Positions 32,559 to 44,259 of a DNA stretch of 64,000 bases are shown here, piece after piece. This DNA is from Polytrichum commune. Its lineage: Eukaryota > Streptophyta > Polytrichopsida > Polytrichales > Polytrichaceae. The stretch covers positions 18,509,666 to 18,573,665 of the forward strand of contig OX485807.1 of the NCBI GenBank assembly GCA_950295325.1, in the 5' to 3' direction. The notes under the pieces were generated by a model, which had not been told where the DNA came from, made no database searches, and saw only the letters and a list, made by a program, of their open reading frames with translations. Each line of letters starts with the position of its first letter. The stretch's first letter is position 1. The position numbers were made by a program, and so were the translations under genes.

Positions 32559-34689
32559 GAGAGAGAGTTGGCACGAATGTTTAACGTTTTACGCTTGATC
32601 AAAGCCAAAAAATCAAATGTAATGTAAAATGTGAACACGGGGTGGGTTTGCGGAGCATGGCGAAATCACAACCCCTACTGCTTCATGATGTCGGAGGTGG
32701 TATGTTCCGGGAATCGTCGAGTCCCTACATAATACGGATACGGATGTTGTTATAAGAAGGAAAGATTACTACAACGTTGCCACCGGCATGAATTATGGCA
32801 TTGCTTCACCTTCGAGTTGGTCTAAGTTTATATGTACTCCCGAAATGGGCATCACAAGAATTAGAAAGCATAAGCAAGCCGGCCCACACCTATCTCCCCA
32901 AGGTTAGCCGAAAATATCAGGTTCACACCACACCCGGACACCCGCACTATGATGATTGGGTGGACCATAGACCATAGGTGGTGGGGTGCACGGAAATCAA
33001 GCGCTAGAAATGTCACCCATCCGAATACTATTCTGGCCTTGGGCAGCTTAACCTCGGAGTTCTCATGAGATCTGGGTTAAAGGCCTTGGGTTTAAGCTGG
33101 TCATAAATTATTTATATGTTCTAGGTGCACCGGCTCTAGGACATTTTTTGGAAGTGCTTAATTTAGCGTCTTGTGTCTGGCAGGTCAATGTGTACAGTGC
33201 CGACGTGAAGAGTTTTGCAAGCATAAATAAGGCCATTGAGGCTGCGGTCAGTGAATCAGGCATTGTTGAGCTTTTGGTGCTGAGTCATGGAGTTTCAGTC
33301 CCCGGCACGTTTGAGGAGAGAAGCTTGGAGGAGATGGATCACATGATAGATACCAATCTGAGAGGCAATATGCATGCCATCAAAGCTGCGATACCTCATA
33401 TCAAGTCCAGTAAAGGAGCGCCAGCTTCCATAGCCATATTTTCTTCTCAAGCTGGCCAGGTATGGACGCCTTTGTCTCTATCTGATTTCTTTGTAGATAG
33501 ATTACATGTTTTTTCCAACTTTTACAAGATCATGTGGAGTGAAGGATATGATGTTCACCAGCTTGTGGAGGTGCAGCAGGTGTAGAAACATGCACCTACG
33601 TCAGTGGTTGATGACCTTTTTTGTGCACGAGTCTCCTCCATCTGTATTTAGTGACCAAATAGGTCTGGTATGAGGATATGATGCATTTTACTGTGCATTT
33701 TTGCAATCCAATTGATATGTTAGTTTTAGTTCTTTCTACAACTTCTGTGGGTTTTTTTCAGATATGCCAGCTTGGGAAGAGATCTTTCCACTTCTTGTTG
33801 GCTGCAGATTTATTACAGATGTTAGGTGGTAGTCTGGAATGTGAGGGGTTTGAGCAGATTTTAACTAATTTCTCAAAGATCAAGTCGTCAAAACGTGACT
33901 ATTGAACATGAAATAGTTTTACTTACTGCATCCTTAGCTAGCTTGTGCAGGTACTTGTACATTTAAGATGGTCTTGCTCACCCTGGTTTCTTCTGTTTTT
34001 ATTATCTAACCACATCTGTCTCTTCTGAGTACATATTGTGAACCAAATTTAGACTAAACCGGGGGATCCTGCATCTTAATCGGCTGCAGACAGGAGTATA
34101 TGGATATGCAATATATGCAGCTTCCAAGTTTGCACTTCGTGGACTGGCCGAATCTTTACAGCAGGAGCTCATTGATCGCAACATACGCGTTTCCATCATA
34201 TTCCCCCCAGACACGGACACTCCGGGTTATGCTGAAGGTGCTGTTGACACCATGTTCTGTTGTGGGCATGACTAAGTTGTTATTCTAATTGCTTTTTTCC
34301 AAATGAGCCTGGATTTTTGATCATGTAGTGAAGTTCTCAGACTAGGAATTCATAAGTCCAACTGGTTTTGTTGTGTGGTGGGGACAGAACTCAAGTTTAT
34401 GCCCGAGTTGACAAAGAAATTATCGGAATCGTCAAAGGCAATGGATGCAGTCTCAGTAGCTCACAAGGCTCTGGCAGGTGTGAAGGCTGGTCACTTCAAT
34501 ATCAGCTGCAACTTTGATGGGTTTATGCTGAACATTGTGAACGCGGGGATGTCACCCCAACCCTCTTTTCTTGTGGCTCTGGCAGAGATCTTGGCCATGG
34601 GCCCAATGCGCATTGTCGCATTTTTTGTGCTGAGGGGTTGGTATGATACTATTCACTCATCTCAAAAGCATTTGCAAACAAAAAAGTGA
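32060..34689 (+). CDS. KDSR: 3-ketodihydrosphingosine reductase (TSC10/KDSR), four exons
   Basis: Short-chain dehydrogenase that reduces 3-ketodihydrosphingosine to dihydrosphingosine with NADPH, the second step of sphingolipid synthesis, at the ER membrane. Exons 32060-32356, 33184-33459, 34090-34237 and 34388-34689 join in frame with GT-AG introns to 340 residues, near the usual plant length. An N-terminal hydrophobic segment (about residues 7-26) precedes the Rossmann motif TGGSSGIG. Later come 'LVLSHGVS' (the NAG-region variant), the catalytic Ser in 'IAIFSSQAGQ', and Tyr/Lys in 'YAIYAASKFALRG', then 'IIFPPDTDTPGYAE'. A hydrophobic C-terminal segment ('FLVALAEILAMGPMRIVAFFVL') matches the family. 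The ATG at 32060 is chosen because it starts the membrane anchor; an in-frame ATG at 31976 lies upstream. Intron 1 carries a microsatellite and a 5S-derived repeat. Confidence 0.93.
32515..32568. repeat. (CA)n(TA)n(GA)n compound microsatellite in reductase intron 1
   Basis: About 14 CA units, then TA units, then GA units, uninterrupted. Confidence 0.95.
32740..33110 (-). mobile_element. 5S rRNA-derived retroelement copy in reductase intron 1
   Basis: On the minus strand, 33078-33012 reads 'CAGATCTCATGAGAACTCCG', 'AGGTTAAGCTGCCCAAGGCC', 'AGAATAGTATTCGGATGGGTGAC'-like, closely following plant 5S rRNA from the GGATCCCATCAGAACTCCG region to the C box GGATGGGTGAC. The downstream tail is shared with the copy at 22875-23190. 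Only one LTR-like unit is present, so it is a solo Cassandra-like LTR or a 5S-derived SINE. The internal pol III control region is largely preserved. Borders are approximate. Confidence 0.7.
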
Positions 34690-37600
34690 AACCTACTATT
34701 TTTGTACCAGATGTTGCTCCCTGTGTACCATCCTTCAGATTTCTTGGAAATAGTAGAGTGGAATCGATAGACAGCTAGAGAAGTTCAGTCGCACCTGTGG
34801 CATCACTATCTGTTAATTCTATTACTGTTGATAGCAGCTGTTGAAAGCAACAGGTGACATTCTAGAATCACCAGCTTCAAGGTAAAATTTGCATACAACC
34901 ATTACTACTGTAGTTATCTTGTGTATGAGGTGCAACTTGATAAAGCCATCAACTGGTCTATATCTTATCTTTGCTGTCATGATGTGACTTATTTTTAAAT
35001 TAAATAAAAGAGAACGCCTGTAGCTAAATACGGGCGTGAATTTAAGCCCATTGGCCTGGTGCTGATCACAGGTGCCGTGAGACTTCTTTTTAAAATGTAC
35101 CTTCATGCACGTTGCTCAGTTTGCCCCTTCCCAAGTTTCCACATTAATGCAGGTTATCATATCCCATATCCTGGAAGTGATGTTATACTGAAATTTGGTG
35201 CGTTACCTCCTGCAATTGAACTATTTTTTGTGAGTACTACTTGTATGGTAGTAATCGAGTTAGTAATTGTTTAGTTCATTATTGAGATGGTTAGTCACTC
35301 ACTCCTGATTCTTCTTGGACCTTCTCAGATGACGATTAGAAATTCACGTCTTCCACCATGAGTAGTAATTGTATGAATTGTAGGGTGTGGGAGGGGGACT
35401 ATGTGTGTTGAACTTTGGCTTTGGGGCTCCTATTATACATAGGATTTTTGGTCTCAAGTTTGCTAGACATTGATATGGCGGTTGTGCACATGTGCATTTG
35501 AGTAATCATTCTAGGATTGTTGAGTTGGGGGGCTTGTTGTTGAAGTTTCTTGCATACGTCAGCATGACGAATTGGATAAATGTGTTGTATTATACTGATT
35601 GGGTGATAAGGTGTACCACTTTACTGGGGTGGGTTATTCGAAGGCCTTAAGGTTACATGGCTACATGGTTGATATAAAAAATATATATTCATATGAGCCT
35701 TTGTTCTAAACATAGGTATAAAGAAAGAAAAAACATTTGTACCCTCAATTAGATATTTGATGAATATTCAAAGTCAAAACCATTAGCTTTCTTAAACCAA
35801 TATACATGCCCCATGTATGACGATCTTGGATATGATGACCCCCACCTTCATTGCCTAGAATCAACACAACAACGTTGGGTATTAGGCCCAAGCTATATCA
35901 AAGACCAACTAGTAACGGTGTGCAAAGCCACATGGCCCCCTCCATGATCCCACCTAGTTCCCTTGCAAAACCATCACCTTGCATCCTAGGCATCAAACCC
36001 CAATGTGCTTTGTGGGCTTACCTCTGTGACTTTGTGTATAGGATGGTTGTAAACCCTTCCCCCTCCAGTGTATAGAATGGCTAGAATAGCCACCCTAAAC
36101 CCACCTTGAACCAACCCAAGATAGAGTGGAGCCTGTTACCTACCCTACATGAAGGTAGTGGAGGTCGCTATGAGGTGGTGCCACTAATGGCACCTAAAAG
36201 GATCACTTTGTGGGCCCATACACTCCTACACCATGGGGAATGCTTCAAGGTAGTAGAGTGTTGGTGATTGGGAGGCATTTATAGGTGTTGGTTTTAGCAC
36301 CCTCTACCTTATATGTGTTGGTTCTCACATGTAGATAGGAGGTGGGGTCATGTGTCTCGAGTGTTTTTGGAACAAAGTGTGCAGTTGGGATTAAAGTGTG
36401 TGGTGGGCATTTTAATTTTAATTTTTTTCATATGGTTGCCCATGTATTGTACGTATCTAACTTTTAGAGTTTGAGTAATTTGGACCTTTGGGATTCTTAG
36501 GGCCTTTTAAAAATGATTGGATATGGTGTATTTGGTCATTTGATAGCCATTTGTTGACACACATGAATTTGTTTATGGCCAAGTTGCTTTCTTGTTTTCG
36601 GTGTTCTTTATTGATGAATGTGTGGAGGTTGCAAATGGCTCTCTCATGTGTGTGTGGCAGTTAGGCAATTGGCTAACCAATAAGGAGTAGTGTGTGCAAT
36701 GTTTATGTGCGGTGTAGTTGTGGCTTTGTCTTTGTTGGCACCTTTGTTTGCTAGCGTATGCTATTTTGTTGTCGGTGATGCATGTGTGGGCTCTGATTTT
36801 GTGGACGGAAATTTTGTGTGAGGTCCAATATATTTGGTGTATGATTGCTATTATGAATATTTTGTCAGGGTGTTGTTGTTTTCAAGAGGGGTGTCTTATG
36901 TGATTGTTTATGAAGAGTATGCTACTAAGGTTTTGTAAACCTTTCTTGGTTTTAAAATTTTAAAATTTTTTTTAACCATAGCTTGGCTGAAGCGGGCATC
37001 TCTCAAATTTTGGTGGCTTTCATCTAGTGTTTGCTTGGTTAGATTCTCATTCATAGTAAGATTAGAAGGCTATTGCCATGATAAGTTGGTTATTGCTTGT
37101 GACCACCTTCTCCTTCCTCTCGACAATGCGGAGAATGTTGGCTAAGGTAGAATCTGGCAGTCTCAACATAGCAAGCAATAGGCTTTGGAACCCCGAGCCT
37201 CAGTAACCAAGATCGATGATATAATTGATAGGATTGATCCCAAGTACGTCTTGACGATAGATGTGGATTGATTGAGCAAATTGATTCGGAATCCTAAATT
37301 TTCTTATTAAACTTTGACATGTGAGGGAAAGGATACTTATTTTTTGGAATTGTCTGTGTGTATGGAATGTTGATTATGGAAATTTGTGATTTGAAGTAAG
37401 TAAAGATGTGAGATGTATGGAAGATGAGGCTATAAGCATTAGGTCATGCAAGTGGTCTATTAAGTGGGAAGTGAAGTGATTGAGAGGTTGTGCGAAAAGA
37501 TTGAATAAATTTGTATAAATATTGTTAATAAGCCATGAGTGACACAAAGTGAGTTGACTGAGAAGCTTGGAGGAGTTTCTAGACCCGTAGATAATGTCAA

Positions 37601-39875
37601 GAGAGGGTAACTCTCCTGTGAAAAGAGGAAGATCAATAGCCTAAGAAAAAGTGAACAAACTAGGAGAGTATGGGATGGGTATAGTCATTATGAGTGAAAT
37701 ATGAAAGGCCATAGCCAAGTCTCATATTGGGAGTTAACCAAAAAAAGGAAATGCATTATTATAGGGTAGGATTACAATCATGCTATAGCCTAGTGGATAT
37801 AATGTATTTTATAAGAATAAGAAATGAGTTTACATGCGGAGGTGATGGAGCCTTAAGAACATTTTGGGCAGGTATGGGTTGCCAAGGACATTGCCTTGGA
37901 AAGAGAAGACTTACTTTACTAGCATAAGAATATACCAAGGCCCATTATTTGGGTGTTAAACAAGATTAAGAGTATCTAATAAAATTTTACCGGTTACCGA
38001 TGATGATCATTAGTTATTAAATATAGTGTCTACTCCATGCAAAGGGTGAAGTAGTTTTACTTCTAACGCCATTGCCCTAGGGCGTGGCCTAGGATGTCCT
38101 ATGAACATACACTTTATTCACTCCGGCCTCCTCTGGAGACTGGAGTTCTTCTTCTTCTATCTAATAAGTGATATAGCCTATCTTGTAGATACGTTGTTAT
38201 TGTATTAACACGTGTGGGTGATTCTTGAGACAAGTTGTTAGGTCCACCAAAGACAAAGGTGGTGAATACAGTTGTGAAAATTTGCATAATGGTTGTAAGT
38301 TGATTAAGTGAAAATAATTAAGATTATCGCAAGCATAATTCAAGGCAATTAGAAACTATGTGGTTACTCAAAAGACATAACCCTAAACTTTGTCTTGACT
38401 ATGAGCCATTGACTATTTGCCAAGTTATTGAGCTTCATGATTGAAGTAGAGCATAGAACTAAATTGATAGGATTCCACATACAAGATGGAACCACACACA
38501 ACTAAGAAAGCACAAACAAACCATAAGAATGTGAACTAAACATGATTAAGAAGGAATGAATGAGTAAAAAGAACATAAACTGTAATTAGAACCTTCATCC
38601 AATTTTACATTAATCCTTATAGACATTAGCTTACTCTTCCCTTAGACCTTGTACCTTGGGTTGTTTTCCTTGGGCTAGTTTAAGTGATAGCAAAAACCTG
38701 ACTACATGCCGTATGTGAATATGTGTATGTCTATTTGGGTGGTTTGTATGATTTTTATGGTAGTTAGTATAGCATTTAATTATCCTCAAAAGATGTTTTG
38801 GTGGCCAAGTACTTTATGATATTGGTATGTTATTGTTGGGGTTGTATATTCCGAACCTTGTGTTGTTGCCTTCTACTTGTCCTTCTGACCTCTTGATGGG
38901 TGGGATGAAGGAGTCCATATATATGCATTCACGTGGGTGAAATTTGAGAGGGTGGTTGTGGTTGTATTTGGTTGGTAGGGGTGTTGTGGAGGTGGTGTCC
39001 GGAGGGGGGTCTACTTTGGGTGCGGACTTCCATGCAGTTGAGAGTTTGATATTTTATTGTGAGGGGTAGGTTGGATTGGGTAGGTGTCCACATGGATATC
39101 ATTGAGTATTTCTATAACATGTTGGAGTTCTTGTGGAGTTTGTACGTGTCCTAGGGGGTTTGGTTGATTATGTATGCATATTATGAATGTGAGGGAGGGT
39201 TGATAATATTTTGACCATTGTGGTGTGAGGTTGTAGCATACAGTATGTGGTGGGATGGTTGTTACTATGTGGTTGGTCATGTATGTGAGATTCTAGACAT
39301 TGGATTTGTATAGTGGGCTTGTTTGTGTGGATATCCTTATTTAGGTTGCACTCTTGGGTGGATAGTGCGAGGTTGGTTATTTGTAGGGGTGGGGGGTATG
39401 TATTTGGTGTTCTTGGATTGGGTGTGGTTTAAGCAACTTTTGTATGTTTGAAGTTCTTTTTGTGCGTGGGTTATTGTATGGTATTGTGTTAGGAGTAGTA
39501 GGTTGTGATTTAGCAAGATGTTATGAGGGTTGAAGAGTTCGACTCCTCCCCTCCATTGGTGTGTATGTGACCTCACGGTATTTTCCGTTGACTGAGATAG
39601 TGACTTTGGATGGATTGTGCCCCCCCATTTGACTTTCATGGTGGCAATTTTGGTATTTATTATGGTGTGTATTTTTGTGCCTAAGGAGGATTGGGGTGTT
39701 ATGGCTAGAGTGGTGTTGGATGTGAGGATGTTGGGCGTACGTGGAGGTGTTTGGGGGATGGGGGAAGTATGTGTTCATGTTGGAGGGCGTTCTTGATGAT
39801 TATGGGTGTATGTTTGTACTTGGTATGGGTATTCTTCTGTGATCAGGATGGCCATGGTATTATTGTTTGGTATTT
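34690..39875. other. no recognised gene
   Basis: Immediately after the reductase stop the sequence is presumably its 3' UTR. The rest has only short frames. From about 38700 to 39875 the plus strand is strikingly G/T-rich; the minus strand there has several overlapping His/Thr/Pro/Asn-rich frames (39011-39280, 39337-39639, 39521-39778) that match nothing I know. This block is the left flank of the gypsy insertion. Confidence 0.4.
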
Positions 39876-39879
39876 GGGT

Positions 39880-40419
39880 TGTCGTGTAAACTAAGATCGT
39901 TAAACACAACAGATCGAGTGTCGTCATCAACATCAATTAGCAAAATAAACATAGCAAACTAATATGCTAAACAACTACCTCTTCAAGATGAGGGTTTCTC
40001 TCTCCAAGCTCAATAAACTAAGAAGTCTTCTTAGAAAGCTTAAGAAACTCTAAAATTCACACACAAGAGTCAAGCTATCTCTCACTCCACAAAGGGAGAA
40101 TCCAAGAGTGCAAGTGATGGAGAAAGAATGCAAAGGCTTTATTCATGATCTACTACACCATAGCCATAAGATAGCAACAACAAGCTCTCTCTCTCTCAAA
40201 ACACACTCACAAGACTTGACTTGACAACAATGGCAAGTCAAGATGCCTTCCTCTCCACATAACCCCAATCCTATGTGGATTTCATCCATGGAGTGGATGA
40301 ACAACTAACTAGGACTCCCAATGGAGTCCATCACTCATCCAAACACACATGGACTCCTAATGGAGTCCATTTACTCCTAATTCGACGTGACTTAGCCCCC
40401 GATGTCAACTCACGTGACA
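39880..40419 (-). repeat. 3' LTR of the gypsy element (S+L, 540 bp)
   Basis: Composed of a 108-bp segment S (39880-39987) and a 432-bp core L (39988-40419). It begins TGTCGTGTAAAC and ends CACGTGACA on the plus strand. L is almost identical to 49364-49795. L contains repeated AATGGAGTCCAT/ATGGACTCC motifs. Confidence 0.85.
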
Positions 40420-40421
40420 GC

Positions 40422-40529
40422 TGTCGTGTAAACTAAGATCGTTAAACACAACAGATCGAGTGTCGTCATCAACATCAATTAGCAAAATAAACATAACAAA
40501 CTAATATGCTAAACAACTACCTCTTCAAG
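40422..40529 (-). repeat. extra 108-bp S segment inside the gypsy 3' LTR
   Basis: A second copy of segment S (one difference from 39880-39987 by hand count) directly follows the LTR core on the internal side. It is followed by a C-run (G-run on the element strand, 40531-40538) that could be the polypurine tract. Confidence 0.85.
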
Positions 40530-40854
40530 TGCCCCCCCCTAGCAGATAAGGAGCCCCTCCAATCGGCTAGGAACAAACACACTCATCGGTAGAGATGTTG
40601 AACATGATGAAGTTGTTGCTAAATCTGTACATTTCCAATTGGATAGTGGTAATCTAAGGAATTAAATTCATGGTTGAGGAACTAACCCAAGAACTGTAGG
40701 CTGGGTGCAATGTGAGCCCCATCCTTAATCGCCTTCAATAATTTATGTTGAATTCTTGATAATTCTCCCAATGTGATTTTCAATCCAATAAAACTTCCGA
40801 CCAACTAGATAACAACTTCACTACTAAGACATGTGGCAAACATCCACAAAGTCC

Positions 40855-41361
40855 TCAATCATGACCATTAACGGCCATGGAGTGGGAGGCTTTCCGACAA
40901 CGAGGACAAACCCAATTGCCAGAAGGAAGAGTCAAAAGGGGAGGTGTCAAACATGCCATGTGCCATCCACGTTGACAATGGTCGCACAATAACATTGTTG
41001 CAGCTCCTTTCTTCTCTCTACACACATAACAAGGCAGACCCTGTGGTACAACCGCCAACTCGGGATGCACAGAGCCGTCGATGGAAAGGTGACATGGAGC
41101 ACAATTCTTTGAATGCTCACGACATTCCCGTCCATCCTTCCTTTCAAGCAATAATATACCACTTGGTAAAACATCTTTTACCCGCAAAATTGTGCGCCCA
41201 GCCTTGACATCCAATGTCGTAGGCGCCTCCCGTTGCAAGTAAACATAATCCCCCTTGGAAAATCTACGAACCTGAGGTCGATAAGCTCCACTGCGGATCC
41301 GGGCATACCGTAATGTATCACGATGTTGAGCTATATTTAAGTTCTCCATGACCATAGGCAT
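40855..41361 (-). pseudogene. gypsy integrase C-terminus with PHD finger
   Basis: The last Pol segment, in frame with integrase. 'RRFSKGDYVYLQREAPTT' and 'GRTILRVKDVLPSGILLL' form the SH3-like integrase end. A PHD finger then follows: 'CYVCREKKGAATMLLCDHC', 'QRGWHMACLTPPLL' and 'GNWVCPRC', with all eight Cys/His ligands of the C4HC3 pattern. PHD fingers read histone H3 tails. It occupies the place where many gypsy elements have a chromodomain that guides integration. The polyprotein ends at 40855. Confidence 0.93.
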
Positions 41362-41376
41362 GGCCTTTTGAAAGAA

Positions 41377-41709
41377 TTATGCTCGGTCATGAAGACATTG
41401 AGCCCAAACATCTGGATCATCCAAGTCTACCACAGGAGCCAATTTCTCTCGCACAGAGCTAGGTAAAATTGGTTCCCGTCCATATAAGAGTTGGTAAGGA
41501 CTATAGGATGCCAAAAATGCTTGCCTGCTGAAACGGTAACCCATTACTATCCATGGTAACATCAAGTCCCAATCGCGATGGTTGCCATGAAACAACCCAT
41601 ACTTCCGCAAACCGCGCTTGACAGTCTGAACAACTCGTTCAGCTAAGCCATCTGCCTCAGGGTGATCTCTGGAAGTTGTTCGATGATCAATCAAAGCCTT
41701 AGTACACAA
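41377..41709 (-). pseudogene. gypsy integrase, end of catalytic core
   Basis: Same frame as the upstream integrase part. Contains 'HPEADGLAERVVQTVKRGLRK', holding the third catalytic residue (Glu), and 'YSPYQLLYGREPILP', the usual end of the core. Stops at 41377. Confidence 0.9.
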
Positions 41710-41739
41710 AGCCTCAAAAGATCCAAGAAATTCTCTCCC

Positions 41740-42327
41740 TTAATCCGTCAACACCTCTGCAGGTGCTCCAAACCGTGCCAAAACTTGATCAAGAAATGCC
41801 ATAGCCGCCAATTCTGAAGAATTTTGGGGAAGAGCCACGAGTTCAATCCACTTACTAAAATGCTCCACCATCACAAGTACATACTTTGCCCCACGTGGAG
41901 TGATAGTAAGCGGTCTGGCAAAATTTAAAGACCAACGATATCCCAAGCCAATAATAGGTAAAGGTTGAAGTTGAGGTGATAAAGTATTAAAACTTGACCT
42001 GACCCGGTCACATACTTCACACCTAGAAACATAAGTGACAACCTGTTGATACATACCAGTCCACCAATATTGGTTGCGCAACATAGAGTGTGTCCTTCGC
42101 ACTCCAAAATGTCCAAGCTCCTCGTGCACTTGGCGCACTAAAGAAGCTCTTTGATCTGGCCTTGGAACGATGCGCATTGTTCCGTTCGGCCACACACGAA
42201 ATAACAAGCCGTTTGTCCAACGAAACCTTGTTATTCGATGGCTAACTCTATCTCGCTCCATAGCAGATAGTCCAAGAGGAAATATCCCTTGTTGAAGTTT
42301 GTGCAAGACCGCCTGGTCTTCCCACAC
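41740..42327 (-). pseudogene. gypsy integrase, zinc-binding and catalytic core part
   Basis: The HHCC zinc domain is visible as 'VHEELGHFGVRRTHSML' and 'VSRCEVCDRV'. The catalytic core follows with 'GYRWSLNFARPLTITPRG', where the first Asp (normally W-x-x-D-F) is Asn, and 'FGAPAEVLTD', the second Asp. A TAA directly after LTD interrupts the frame. Several of the catalytic changes in this Pol are G-to-A on the coding strand. Confidence 0.92.
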
Positions 42328-42366
42328 ATCACTAACAACGAGAGATTTATCAACCTCCTCATCTTG

Positions 42367-43044
42367 TTATTCCATAAGGATCTCAGCAGCCAATCCCGAC
42401 ATCATTGTGAGATATGTGGCAGCATGCCAACCCGGCACTGCCTCACGATCACAATCTCCATGCCATCTGGCTCTAGTTAAATCCTCATCTGAAGGACTTG
42501 GATTGCGAGACAATCCGTCTGTATCTAAGTTGGCAATTCCTGCTCGGTGAACAACTTCCAAGTCATATTCTTGAAGTAACAATGCCCACCTAGCAAGTTT
42601 CCCGGTGAATTTATCTGATTCCATAAGCCATTTTAAAGGTTGATGATTAGTCACCAAAGTAAATTTTTGCCCATACAAATAAGGTCGAAAATGTGCAATG
42701 GCCCAAACGGCCGCCAAGGCCTCGCCTTCATAAGAAGAATAATTAGATTCAGCATTATTATTGCTCCTAGATGCATAAGCCACCACATATTCATTTCCCT
42801 CTTCATCTTTTTGTGTTAATACCGCTTCCAATCCCACTGCACTCCAATCCGTGTGCAATTGAAAAGCTCTAGACACATCCGGGCGTCGAAGCACTGGCGC
42901 TGAACCGAGCCTCTGCTTCAATGTATCAAATGCATGTTGTTGTTCCCGACTCCAAATCCATGGTTGGTCTTTCCCCGTGAGAATGGTGAGAGGTTTGGCA
43001 ATCAAACTAAAGTTTTTGACAAACCTTCTATAATAATTTGCCAA
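42367..43044 (-). pseudogene. gypsy RNase H
   Basis: Begins with the RT connection ('ANYYRRFVKNFSLIAKPLT') and continues to the RNase H domain: 'FQLHTDWSAVGLEAVL' (first Asp), 'NYSSYEGEALAAVWA' (Glu) and 'TLVTNHQPLKWL', where the usual Asp of TDH is Asn. It ends with 'VVHRAGIANLDTDGLSR', a common end of this domain. In frame with the RT segment; one stop separates them. Confidence 0.92.
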
Positions 43045-43062
43045 TCCTAGAAATGCCCGAAG

Positions 43063-43986
43063 TCATGGTATATCACTAGGTGTGGAAATTTTGTACAAAG
43101 CATCCACCTTCGCCTGTTGCACACCAAGACCGCCAGGAACAATCATGTGGCCTAAATAGGGTAATCGATCACGAAAAAACTTACATTTGCCATGATGTAA
43201 ACGGAGTCCCCACCGTTGTAGTCGTTCAAATACCGCTTGTAAATGTCTCACATGATCATGTGGACTATTACTAAAGATGATAACATCATCAATGTAACAT
43301 CTAGCAAACGGTAAACCAACCAATAATTGGTCCATCACCCGTTGAAATTCAGCTGATGCATTCCTGAGACCAAATGGCAAAAATTTCCAATGATAAAGTT
43401 GATCCTTGCCATCTTCATCAATTCCCCAAAATGCGGTCTTCACCCGATCACCCAACAACAAAGGTAGTTGATGATAACCAGACCTCAAAACCAGAGTGCT
43501 GAAGATTCTAGCAAATCCCAGTGCATCAAACAACTCCTCTGGCATCGGCATTGGATATCGATCCGACTTGGTCTTGCGGTTGACTGGACGATAATCACCA
43601 CACATCCGTTTTTCCATCCAATTGCCAAAGATATCTTTATTTGAAGGCATAACCGTGGCACAAACATATTCTCCATTAGAGAGTTCAATCAATTCCGCTG
43701 CCAATAATTCTTGACATCGAGTTTGAACACCCAACCTTTCAGATGTACTAAGTCTGTACGGCCGTCTAAAAACAGGATGGTCGTCCTCGAGTTGAATACG
43801 AACAAGTTTACCTTTATATCCTTCAAGATCATGAAGACTAAAGGCAAAACAATTACGGTAAGAGCGAATAAATGCCCGTACGTTTCGTGCTTCGACACCA
43901 GTAAGTTTTGGCCCCACTTCAATTGGCCAATCGTCAAACTCCGTGGTTTCCTTCTTCATAGAAGGATTGCCACTTGGTGCCAACAC
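43063..43986 (-). pseudogene. gypsy reverse transcriptase
   Basis: Same frame as the methyltransferase after a ~270-bp stretch with three stops that is otherwise readable. Motifs include 'MCGDYRPVNRKTKSDRYPMP', 'KTAFWGIDEDGKDQLYHW', 'FLPFGLRNASAEFQRVMD' and the catalytic 'CYIDDVIIFS'. The first catalytic Asp, normally in L-D-L-R-S-G-Y, is Val here ('LVLRSGYHQ'), so the enzyme is inactive. Confidence 0.93.
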
Positions 43987-44259
43987 AGCCTGTGATTGCT
44001 AGTCCGTGGAGAGGGCAACACCTTTGCCCCCATCATCTGTACTTGAATCCAAATGCGTATCCTCTCCACTACAATCAGTTTGTGTAGCTAAATAGCTACC
44101 CACATATGAAGTGTCACCAAGAAATAGAAGTGGAAACATTTTGTGGGCCTCCAACTTTCCAAAATCTTAGGCCAAAGCCGAAAAAACACTTTGGGCTCGA
44201 AACTCTTCCGCAACCTGTTGTTTCAAAGAAAATAATCCCTTAGTGTCATTGACCTCCAT

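Noticed and set aside
35059-35274. Further exon of the reductase
   Set aside because: The reductase ends with an in-frame stop after its C-terminal membrane segment; this frame has no family motif.
40944-41207. 87-codon plus-strand frame across the PHD region
   Set aside because: Antisense shadow of the integrase and PHD coding region.
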